Below are positions 1-12,000 of a DNA stretch of 53,518 nucleotides, piece after piece. Origin of the DNA: JALZVT01 sp039029135 (GTDB taxonomy: Bacteria > Pseudomonadota > Gammaproteobacteria > Pseudomonadales > Azotimanducaceae); assembly GCA_039029135.1 (NCBI GenBank), contig JBCCGT010000031.1, forward strand, positions 1-53,518, given 5' to 3'. Both the position numbers and the translations under genes were made by a program. The notes beneath the pieces are model-generated. The model worked only from the letters and a program-made list of their open reading frames with translations, was not told the origin of the DNA and did no database searches. Positions within the stretch are counted from its first letter, which is position 1. Each line of letters begins with the position of its first letter.

Positions 1-3000
1 ACCATCGACATCAACGATATCAACGAGGCGCCGACATTCACCTCTTCGGCGATCACCTCCGCCACTGAGGATGTGCTGTACAGCTACCTCATCACGGCGA
101 ACGACGTTGACGATGGCGACACGCCGAGCTTCAGCGCCATCACCTTGCCCGCCTGGCTGACGCTGGTCGACAACGGCAACGGCACGGCCACGCTGTCCGG
201 TACCCCGACCAACAACGAAGTCGGCGGCCATAGCGTCGATATACAGATATCTGACGGCAGCCTGACGGCCAATCAGGCCTTCACGTTGACCGTCGTCAAT
301 GTCAACGACGATCCGGTTTTCACCTCATCGAATACCTTTAGCATCGCAGAGAACCAGACCGCGGTAGGCACGGTCACCAGCAGCGACGTCGATGGCGGCG
401 CCCCCCAGTACACGCTGATCGGCAGCGATGATGACAGCCTGTTCAACATCGACATCAACACCGGCGCCCTTACTTTCGACAGCGCGCCGAACTTCGAAGC
501 ACCGGCTGACGGCGACACGGACAACGACTACGAGATCACCGTGCAGGTCGATGACGGCGCCGGCGGCGTGGTCACCCAGAGCGTCACGGTCACGGTCACG
601 AATGTTGATGAGTTCGACGTCGGCACCATCAGCGACACGAATGCTGGTGCGAATGAGGTGAGCGAAGGCGCGAGTACCGGCGCGAGTGTCGGCATCACGG
701 CCTTCGCCGAGGATGCCGACTCGCCCGACACCGTCAGCTACACCCTGGACGACAGCGCCGGCGGCCGCTTCACGATCGACGGCCTGACAGGCGTGGTTAC
801 CGTCAACGGTGCGCTCGATCGAGAGGCTGCGCCGACGCACGACATCACGGTGCGCGCGACCTCCACCGATGGCTCGTTCCAGACCCAGACGTTCACGATC
901 ACACTGCTGGACGTCAACGACACCGCGCCGGTCATCACGCCGGCTCAGACGTTCGACATCGATGAGGACGCGAGCGTCAGCGACTCCGTGGGTACAGTCG
1001 CCGCTACTGACGCAGATACCACCGGGACCCTGTCCGGCTGGGCGATCATCGGCGGCAACGCCGATGGCGTGTTCGCGATCAACGCCAGCACCGGCGAGAT
1101 CACCATCGCCGACACCACCAACCTCAACCACGAAGGGAGTGATCAGTATACGCTGACGATTGAGGTATCCGATGGCATCGCGACGGTGAGCGAGACCGTG
1201 ACGATCGACATCAACGACGTCAATGAGGCGCCGACTTTTACCTCATCGGCGATCACGTCGGCGACCGAGGACGTGCTGTACAGCTACCTGATCACGGCGA
1301 ATGATGTCGACGATGGCGATACACCCAACTTCAGCGCGATCACCCTCCCTGCCTGGCTGACGCTGGTCGACAACGGCAACGGCACCGCCACGCTATCCGG
1401 CACCCCGACCAACAGCGAAGTCGGCGGCCACAGTGTCGATGTCCAGATTTCCGATGGCAGCCTTACCGCCAATCAGGCCTTCACGCTGACTGTCATCAAC
1501 GTCAACGACGACCCGGTGTTCACTTCATCGAGCACGTTCAGCATCGCCGAGAACCAGACCGCGATCGGTGCGGTAACCAGCAGCGACGTGGATGGCGGAG
1601 CGCCCCAGTACACGCTGGTCGGCAGCGATGACGACAGCCTGTTCAGCATCGACATCAACACCGGTGCTTTAGCCTTCGCTAGCGCCCCGAACTTCGAGGC
1701 ACCCGCCGACGGCGACACCGACAACGACTACGAGATCACCGTGCAGGTCGACGACGGCGCCGGTGGCGTGGTCACCCAGACCGTCACAGTCACGGTCACC
1801 AACGTCGACGAGTTCGACGTGGGCGCCATCAGCGACACGAACGCCGGCGCGAACGAAGTCAGCGAAGGCGCAAGCGCCGGCGCGACGGTCGGTATCACCG
1901 CGTTCGCGGACGACGCCGACTCACCCGACACGGTGAGCTATACGTTGGACGATAGCGCCGGCGGCCGTTTCACGATCGACGGCCTGACGGGCGTCGTCAC
2001 TGTCAACGGCGCGCTCGATCGAGAGGCCGCTCCGACGCACGACATCACCGTCCGTGCAACCTCTACGGACGGATCGTTCCAAACCCAGACGTTCACCATC
2101 ACATTGCTGGACGTCAATGACACCGCGCCGGTCGTCACGCCGGGGCAGACGTTTGACATCGACGAGGACGCGAGCGTCAGCGACTCTGTCGGCACCGTCG
2201 CCGCAACCGACGCTGACACGACCGGTACGCTCTCGGGCTGGGCGATCACCGCCGGCAACGGCGACGGGGTCTTCGCCATCAACGCCAGCACCGGCGAGAT
2301 CACGATCGCCGACACGACCAATCTGAATCACGAGGGCAGCGATCAGTACACACTGACGATCGAGGTATCTGACGGGGTCGCCACGGTCAGTGAGACCGTC
2401 ACTATAGATATCAACGACATCAACGAGGCGCCGACATTTACCTCCTCTGCGATCACATCTGCCACTGAGGATGTGCTGTACAGCTACCTCATCACGGCCA
2501 CCGACGTCGACGACGGCGACACGCCCAACTACAGCGCCATCACCCTGCCCGCCTGGCTGACGCTGGTGGACAACGGCAACGGCACGGCTACGCTGTCCGG
2601 CACGCCGACGAACGCCGAGGTCGGCGGTCACAGCGTCGACATCCAGATCAGCGACGGCAGCCTGACCGCGAATCAGGCCTTCACCCTGACCGTCGTCAAC
2701 GTCAACGACGACCCGGTGTTCACGTCTTCAAACAGCTTCGCGATCGCTGAGAACCAGACTGCGGTCGGCACCATCACCAGCACCGACGTCGATGGCGGCG
2801 CACCCCAGTACACACTGGTCGGCAGCGACGACGACGGCCTGTTCAGCATCGACATCAACACCGGCGCCCTGACCTTTAACGCCGCGCCTGATTTCGAAGC
2901 GCCCGCAGACGACGACACGGACAACGACTACGAGATCACCGTGCAGGTCGACGACGGTGCGGGTGGCACGGTGACACAGAGCCTGACCGTAACGGTGCAG

Positions 3001-6000
3001 GACGCGAACGACAATGCGCCTGTCATCGTCACGAGCCAAGTATTCAGCGTCAGCGAATCGGCCAGCAACAGCGACATCGTGGGCGCCGTACTCGCCACCG
3101 ACGCAGATGGCGTCGGTGGCCTGCAAAACTGGATGATCACCGCTGGCAACGCAGACGGCGTGTTTCAGATCGACCCAAGCACGGGCGTCGTCAGCGTCGC
3201 CGACAACAGCAACCTCGACTTCGACACGACCAACGAGTACACGCTGACGCTGACCGTCGAAGACGGCGCGAACACATCCGTGAGCCAAACGATCACGATC
3301 AACGTTCTCTCTTCTGCAATCTCTCCGGTGGCGATTGACGACGGGGGCAACTACGTCAGCCTCCTCAGCAGCTACGGCCCGTTGAGCTATTGGCGCCTGG
3401 GCGAGCCCAGCGGTAGCAGCGCTGCGGATTCTGGCAGCCTCGCCAACGCTGGATCGATCAACGGCGCGACGCTTGGTGCGGCTGGTGCCATCGCGGGTGA
3501 CTCGAACACGAGTGCGCAGTTTGATGGTGTCGATGACTACATCGAGATCGCGCACGATCCGGCCTACGAGTTGGCTGCAGGCACCGTACAGCTTTGGTTT
3601 AACCAAGACGACGATAGCGGTAGTCAGTCTCTGATATCCAAAGATGCGACCGGCACTAGCGATGGTCACTTTGACGTACGGATCACAGACGGGGATCTCA
3701 TTCTCCGCCTGCAGACTGACACCGGTCAGATACAACTAAGAGCGGACGACGTGGTGAGTCAGAACGAGTGGTATCACCTCGCCGTTTCGTTCGATAGCAA
3801 CGGCGCACGGCTGTACCTCAACGGCGAACTCGTTCTAAGCACGACCGGCCATACTATTGGCCTCAGTGACAATCCGGAGCCCTGGGCTATCGGCATGTCA
3901 ACAATATCGAGCGCCGCAGGTTCCGTTCTACCCGGGAATCGTCATTTCTCAGGCACCATCGATGAAGTTGCAATCTTCGGCCAGGCCCTGAACGCCAACC
4001 AAATACGCGATCTTTACGGCGCCGGAACTAGTGACTATGTCGTGTCAGAAGGCGGGACGCTGGTAGTCAATGCGGCAGACGGGGTGCTGGCCAACGACTT
4101 CGACCCTCAGGATGACACGCTGACAGCCACACTCATTTCCTCGACCGCTGCTGGCTTTTCGCTGAACGCCGACGGATCCTTCACCTACAATCACGATGGT
4201 TCCGAGAACGCCACTGAGTCCTTCGTCTACGAGATTAGCGATGGCAACGGCAACTTCGCCCAGGCCACCGCGACAATCACCGTCCTCGCCGTGAACGACG
4301 ATCCGGTGTTTACCTCATCAAGCACCTTCAGCATAGCCGAGAACCAGACAGCAATAGGCACCGTCACGAGTAGCGACGTCGACGGTGGCGCACCACAGTA
4401 CTCTCTGGTCGGCAGTGACGACGGCAGCCTGTTCAGCATCGACGTCAACACCGGTGTCTTAACGTTCGACAGCGCCCCGAACTTCGAGGCACCGGCAGAC
4501 GGCGACACGGACAACGACTACGAGATCACCGTGCAGGTCGATGACGGTGCGGGCGGCGTCGTCACTCAGATCATCACCGTCACGGTCACGAACGTCGACG
4601 AGTTCGATGTCGGCACGATCAGCGACACGAACGCCGGCGCTAACGAGGTCAGCGAAGACGCGAGCGCCGGTGCTACCGTAGGTATCACCGCGTTCGCGGA
4701 CGACGCCGATTCACCGGACACGGTCAGCTATACTCTGGATGATAGCGCCGGCGGCCGCTTCACGATCGACGGCCTGACCGGCGCGGTGACCGTCAGCGGA
4801 GCGCTCGATCGAGAGGCTGCGCCGACGCACGACATCACTGTCCGCGCGACCTCGACCGACGGATCGTTCCAGACACAGACGTTCACCATCACGCTGCTGG
4901 ACGTCAACGACAACGCCCCAACGATCACCGCAGATCAAACGTTCGTAGTCGCCGGCGACGCGAGCATCGGAACCTCGGTTGGCAGCGCGGTCGCGACAGA
5001 CCCGGACACGAGCGGCTCACTGCAGTCCTGGACCATCGTCAGCGGCAACGCTGACGGCATCTTCGCGATCGACGGTTTGAGCGGCGAGATTACGGTCACC
5101 GACCCGAGCAACCTGGACTTCGCCACGACCAGCACCTACGACCTCGTGCTCAACGTAGCGGATGGCGTCGCAACCTCCGCCAGCGAGAGCGTTCGCATAC
5201 TGGTCACCAACCCGAGCGAGTCGCCCTTCGCTGCCGATGACGGCATGGACTACGTCAGCGCCATCACCGGTCAGTCGCCGCTCGGCTATTGGCGCCTCGG
5301 CGAATCCAGCGGCAGCGCCGCCGTCGATCTCGGTTCGGTGGGCAACAATGGCACCTATGTCGGCGCGGCCCTGGGCGCAGCGGGTGTCGTCGTCGAGGAT
5401 GGGGACACGGCCGCATCGTTTGATGGCACGGACGATCATGTCGTCGTCAGCGATCAGGCCGCGTATCAGATAACAAACGGCACCATCCAGGCCTGGATAA
5501 AGCCCGATAGCGTCGGCGGGATACAGACCTTCATCGCCAAGGACTCTAGCGCGAATGGTGCGGGCGACTTCGGCTTCTATCTCAACAACGGCCGACTGAG
5601 CGTGGAGTTCGAGACCGGATCAGGACCGCGACAGGGCGTCTATTCGAACGTCTCCGTTGATGTGAACGAATGGAATCACGTCGCCGTGACCTTCGGCAGC
5701 AACGGTCTGCAGCTCTACCTGAATGGCCAGCTGATCGGGACAAATTCAGGCTTTACCGGCGGTTTCGTCGGCAACACCAACGATTTTGTCTTCGGCATGG
5801 ACAACATTTCTGCGCCCCCCGGCTCGAACCTGCCCGGATCGAACTTCTTTTCCGGCGACATCGACGAGGTAGCGCTGATCGGCACGCAACTGACGGCGAC
5901 GCAGATCGCGGAGCTGTACGGAGCCGCAACCACCGACTACGACGTTGTGGAAGGTGGGACCCTGGTAGTCAACACGGCCAATGGTGTTCTGGCCAATGAT

Positions 6001-9000
6001 TCTGATCCCCAAGGCGACACGCTGACGGCAACGCTTGTAAGCGGCCCGGCGTTCGCCTCTAGTTTCACGCTGAATAGCGACGGTTCCTTCAGCTACGATC
6101 ACGACGGGTCTGAAGCCATCACCGACAGTTTTGTCTACGAAGTCAATGACGGCAACGGGCACATCGATCATGCAACCGTGACCATCACGATCAATCCGGT
6201 CAACGACGATCCAGTGTTCACGTCGTCCGGCACCTTCTCGATCGCCGAGAACCAGACCGCAGTCGGTACGGTCACAAGCAGCGACGTGGACGGTGGCACG
6301 CCGCAGTACACGCTGGTCGGTAGCGACGACGACGGCCTGTTCAGCATCGACATCAATACCGGTGCCCTGACCTTCGACAGCGCGCCGAATTTCGAGGCGC
6401 CCGCCGACGCCGACTCGGACAACGATTACGAGATCACCGTGCAGGTCGACGACGGCGCAGGCGGCGTGGTCACTCAGAGTATCACCGTCACCGTCACTAA
6501 CGTCGACGAGTTCGACGTCGGCACCATCAGCGACACGAATGCCGGCACCAATGAGGTCAGCGAGGGCGCGAGCACAGGCTCAACCGTCGGCATCACGGCG
6601 TTTGCCGAGGATCTCGATTCGCCGGACACGGTCAGCTACACCCTGGATGACAGCGCCGGTGGCCGCTTTACGATCGACGGCTTGACCGGCGTGGTGACCG
6701 TAAACGGCGCGCTCGATCGCGAGGCCTCCCCCACGCACGACATCACCGTCCGCGCGACCTCCACCGACGGCTCGTTCCAGACTCAGACGTTCACCATCAC
6801 GCTGCTGGATGTCAACGACACAGCGCCCGTCATCACGCCTGCTCAGACGTTCGACATCAACGAGGACGCGAGCTTCAGCGACTCGGTGGGCAGCGTCCTG
6901 GCAACGGACCCAGATACCACGGGCACCCTTTCCGGCTGGGCGATCACCGCTGGCAACGGCGACGGCGTATTCGCAATCAACGCCAGCACCGGCGAGATCA
7001 CCATCGCCGATACGACGAACCTGAACCACGAAGGCAGCGATCAGTACACGCTGACGATCGAAGTGAGCGACGGCGTGGCGACGGTCAGCGAGACCGTCAC
7101 GATCGATATCAACGACATCAACGAAGCGCCGACCTTTTCCTCATCGGCGATCACCACCGCCACTGAGGATGTGCTGTACAGCTATCTCATCACGGCCACT
7201 GACGTCGACGACGGCGACACGCCAAACTTCAGCGCCATCACCCTGCCCGCCTGGCTGACACTGGTCGACAACGGCAATGGCACAGCCACGCTCTCCGGCA
7301 CGCCAACAAACGCCGAGGTTGGTGGCCACAGCGTCAATATTCAGATCTCGGATGGCAGCCTGACCGCGAATCAGTCCTTCACGCTGACGGTCGTCAACGT
7401 TAACGACGATCCGGTGTTCACCTCCTCGAACACGTTCAGCATTGCCGAGAACCTGACGGCAGTCGGCACGGTCACGAGTGCCGACGTCGACGGCGGTGCG
7501 CCTCAGTACACCCTGGTCGGCAGCGACGACGACAGCCTCTTCGGCATCGGCATCAACACCGGCGTCCTGACCTTCAACACCGCGCCCGATTTTGAGACAC
7601 CAACAGACGCCGATACCGATAACGACTACGAGATCACCGTGCAGGTCGATGACGGTGCCGGCGGCGTGGTCACCCAGAGCGTCACGGTCACGGTTACCAA
7701 CGTCGACGAGTTCGACGTGGGGTCCATCAGCGACAGCAACGCCGGCGCCAACGAGGTCAGCGAGGGGGCGAGCACAGGCGCGACGGTCGGCATCACCGCC
7801 TTTGGTGACGATCTGGATTCCCCTGATACCATTTCTTACACCCTGGACGACGATGCCGGCGGCCTCTTCGTCATCGATGGCAGCACCGGCGTGGTGACCC
7901 TCAATGGCGTACTGGACCGAGAAATCGCCGCGAGCCACAACATCACCGTCCGTGCGACCTCGACGGACACGTCATTTAGCACCCAGACGTTCACTATTGC
8001 GGTGTTGGATGTAAACGACACGCCGCCGATCATCACACCGGGGCAGACGTTCGATATTGATGAGGACGCTGGCGTCAGCGCCAGCGTGGGCACCGTCGTC
8101 GCGACCGACGCCGACATAACCGGCACCCTGGCCGGCTGGACGATCACTGCCGGAAACGGCGATGGCGTGTTCGCGATCAACGCCAGCACCGGCGAGATCA
8201 CGATCGCCGATACGAGCAATCTGAACCACGAAGGGAGCGATCAGTACACGCTGACGCTTGAGGTATCCGATGGCGTGGCTACGGTCAGCGAGACCGTCAC
8301 TATCGACATCAATGATATCAACGAGACGCCGACCTTCACGTCCTCTCCGATCACGTCGGCGACAGAGGACGTTCTGTACAGCTATCTCATCACAGCGAAT
8401 GACGTCGACGATGGGGATACGCCGAGCTTCAGCGCGATCACGCTACCCGCCTGGCTGACGCTGGTGGACAACGGCGATGGCACCGCGACGCTGTCGGGCA
8501 CGCCGACGAACGACGAGGTCGGCGGCCACAGCGTCGACATCCAGATCAGCGACGGCAGCCTGACCACCAATCAGGCCTTTACGCTGACGGTCGTAAACGT
8601 CAACGACGATCCAGTGTTCACCTCATCGAACACCTTCAGCATCGCCGAAAACCAGACCGCAGTCGGCACGATCACCAGCAGCGACGTCGACGGCGGAGCG
8701 CCCCAGTACACGCTGGTCGGCGGCGATGACGACGGCCTGTTCAGCATCGATATCAACACGGGCGCGCTGACCTTCAACAGCGCGCCGAACTTCGAAGCCC
8801 CGGTCGACGGCGATACCGACAACGACTACGAGATCACCGTGCAGGTTGATGACGGTGCGGGTGGTGTGGTCACGCAGAGCGTCACTGTGACTGTCACCAA
8901 TGTCGATGAGTTCGATGTGGGGACCATCAGCGATACCAACACGGACGCCAACGAGATCAGCGAGGGCGCGAGCGCCGGTGCCGCAGTGGGCATTACCGCC

Positions 9001-12000
9001 TTCGCCGACGACCTGGATGCGCCCGATACCGTGTCCTATACGCTAGATGATGATGCCGGCGGGCTATTCGTCATCGACGGCGTCACCGGCATCGTAACGC
9101 TGAACGGCGCGCTGGATAGAGAGAGCGCCGCGAGCCACGACATCACTGTGCGCGCGACCTCGACCGATACCTCGTTCAGCACCCAGACCTTTACCATTAC
9201 GGTGCTGGACCTTAACGATACCGCGCCCGTGATCACACCGGGGCAGACGTTCGACATCGACGAGGACGCGAGCGTCAGCGACAGCGTCGGTACCGTCGTC
9301 GCGACGGACGCCGACATTACCGGCGCCCTGTCCGGCTGGACGATCATCGGCGGCAACGGCGACGGCGTGTTCGCGATCAACGCCAGCACCGGCGAGCTCA
9401 CGATCGCGGACACGACCAATCTGAATCACGAAGGCAGCGATCAGTACACGCTTACGATCGAAGTATCCGACGGTGTCGCGACGGTCAGTGAAACCGTCAC
9501 CATCGACATCAACGACATCAACGAAACGCCCACCTTCACGTCCTCCCCGATCGCGTCGGCAACCGAGGATGTGCTGTACAGCTACCTGATCACGGCTGCC
9601 GACGTCGACGATGGCGATACGCCGAGCTTCAGCGCGGTCACCCTGCCCGCCTGGTTGACGCTGGTCGACAACGGCGATGGCACCGCGACGCTGTCCGGCA
9701 CGCCAACCAACGACGAGGTCGGCGGTCACAGCGTAGACATCCAGATCAGCGACGGTAGCCTGACCGCCAATCAGGCCTTCACACTGACGGTCGTCAACGT
9801 AAACGACGATCCCGCGTTCACGTCACCCAACAGCTTCTCGATCGCCGAGAACCAGACCGCGATCGGCACGGTCACCAGCAGCGACGTCGACGGCGGCGCG
9901 CCCCTGTACTCGCTGGTTGGTACCGACGACGACGCCCTATTCAGCATCGACATCAACACGGGTGCTCTGACCTTCAACGCTGCACCCGACTTCGAAGCGC
10001 CGGCCGAGGGCGATTCGGATAACGTCTACGAAATCACTGTGCAGGTCTCTGATGGCGCGGGTGGCGTCGTCAACCAGAACATCACCGTCACGGTCACCAA
10101 TGTCGACGAATTCGACGTCGGGGCCATCAGCGATCAGGACAGCGACCTGAACGAGGTCAGCGAGGGGGCCACACCCGGAGCAACGGTTGGCATCACCGCC
10201 TTCGCGGATGACCCGGACGCGCCGGACACCATCACTTACAGCCTCGACGACAGCGCGAGCGGCCTGTTCGCGATCGATTCGGCGACGGGCGTCGTGACCC
10301 TTGCCGGCACCCTGGACTACGAGTTAGCGACCAGCCACTCAATAACCGTCCGCGCGACCTCTACCGACGGCTCATTCGCTACCGCGGGATTTGTGATTGC
10401 GGTCGGCAACCTCAACGACACGGCGCCGGTCGTGACGCCGGGACAGATCTTCAGCGTGGCCGAAGACGCGACGGTCGGCACTCCCGTTGGCTTCGTAGCA
10501 GGCACAGACGCAGACGCCCTGGGGCCGCTGCAGGATTGGGCCATCACCGCGGGCAATGATGATGCCATATTCACGATCGACCCGGTCAGCGGTGGTATTC
10601 GCGTTACCGATACGAGCGCACTGAACTTCGAATCTCGGGATCAGTATGTTTTGACGATTCAGGTCAGCGACGGCCTGAATGTCTCGACAGGCACGATCAC
10701 CATCGACATCACGGACGTCAACGAGACGCCGACGTTCACTTCGACACCCGTAGTTGGCGGAACTCAGGACCTGCCCTACGTCTATTCGATTACAACCGAT
10801 GACGTCGACGGCGACCCACTGACCATCGTCCCGTCCGGCAGCCTTCCGAGCTGGCTCACGCTGACGGACAACGGTGACGGTACGGCAACACTCAGCGGCA
10901 TCCCCGTAGAGGCGGATATCGGCAGCCACAACATCGAGCTCACCGTATCTGACGGCAGTCTGAGCAGCACTCAGACGTTCACCATCGTCGTTGACAACGT
11001 CAACGACGCGCCCGTGATTACATCGCCTAACCTGTTTGTCGTGGCAGAGAACACGCTCTCCGCCGGTCAGGTTACCAGCACGGATGTCGACGGCGCCGCG
11101 CCTCTATACACGCTGGTTGGCAGCGACGACGACGGACTGTTCAACGTTGATGCGAACACGGGTGCCTTAACCTTCAATTCCGCGCCTGACTTCGAGACGC
11201 CATTGGACGGTAACGCAGACAACGAGTATGAAGTCACCGTACAGGTCGACGATATGCTCGGCGGGACCACGCTGCAGGTCTTGACGATTCGCGTCACGAA
11301 CGTCAACGAGTTTTCGGCCTCACCTGTTGTCGACTCCGACGCGGCGGCGGATGCGGTAACGGAGAATGCCGTTTCGGGAACGACGGTTGGCATTACGGTC
11401 AGCTCGGATGACTTCGACGCAGGCGACATCATCGCCTATAGTCTTGATGACGACGCCGGCGGCCGCTTCACGATCGACCCCCTCAGCGGTATCGTTACGC
11501 TCAGTGGTTCTGTCGACTTTGAGACGGCACAGCAGCACAGCATTACCGTGCGCGCAACGTCCACAGATCTTTCCGTAGCGACGCGTACGTTCGTAATCGA
11601 CGTCCTTGATCTCAACGACAACGCACCCGTGGTCGCACCGGGCTTCACCTTTGGACTGAGCGAGGACTCGGCGAGCGGCACCGGGATCGGCCTCGTTACA
11701 GCCACAGACGTCGACAGCATAGGCAGCCTGAGCTACGCCATAGTCGCGGGCGATCCAGGCGGTGTGTTCTCACTCGACGCGATCAGCGGCGCGCTGACGC
11801 TCGCCGACGCAAGTCAGCTCGATTTCGAAACCACGCCAGTCTATTCGTTGACCGTCGAGGTGAGCGATGGCGTGCAAGCGGTCACGACGACGGTCACGGT
11901 AGGCCTAACCAACGTCAACGAGGCACCCAGCGCGCCGTCGCTCGACAACGCACAGTTACCGGAACATACAGATACCAGCGCAGGCGTAGCGGTCGGAACG

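Noticed and set aside
325..1131. Long minus-strand frame inside the giant gene, recurring in most repeats
   Set aside because: It repeats only because the sense repeat does, and no domain or ribosome site is visible.
73..10770. Possible CRISPR or satellite DNA because of regular repetition
   Set aside because: The 1200-nt period is in frame, encodes conserved domains and has no short spacer-repeat structure.
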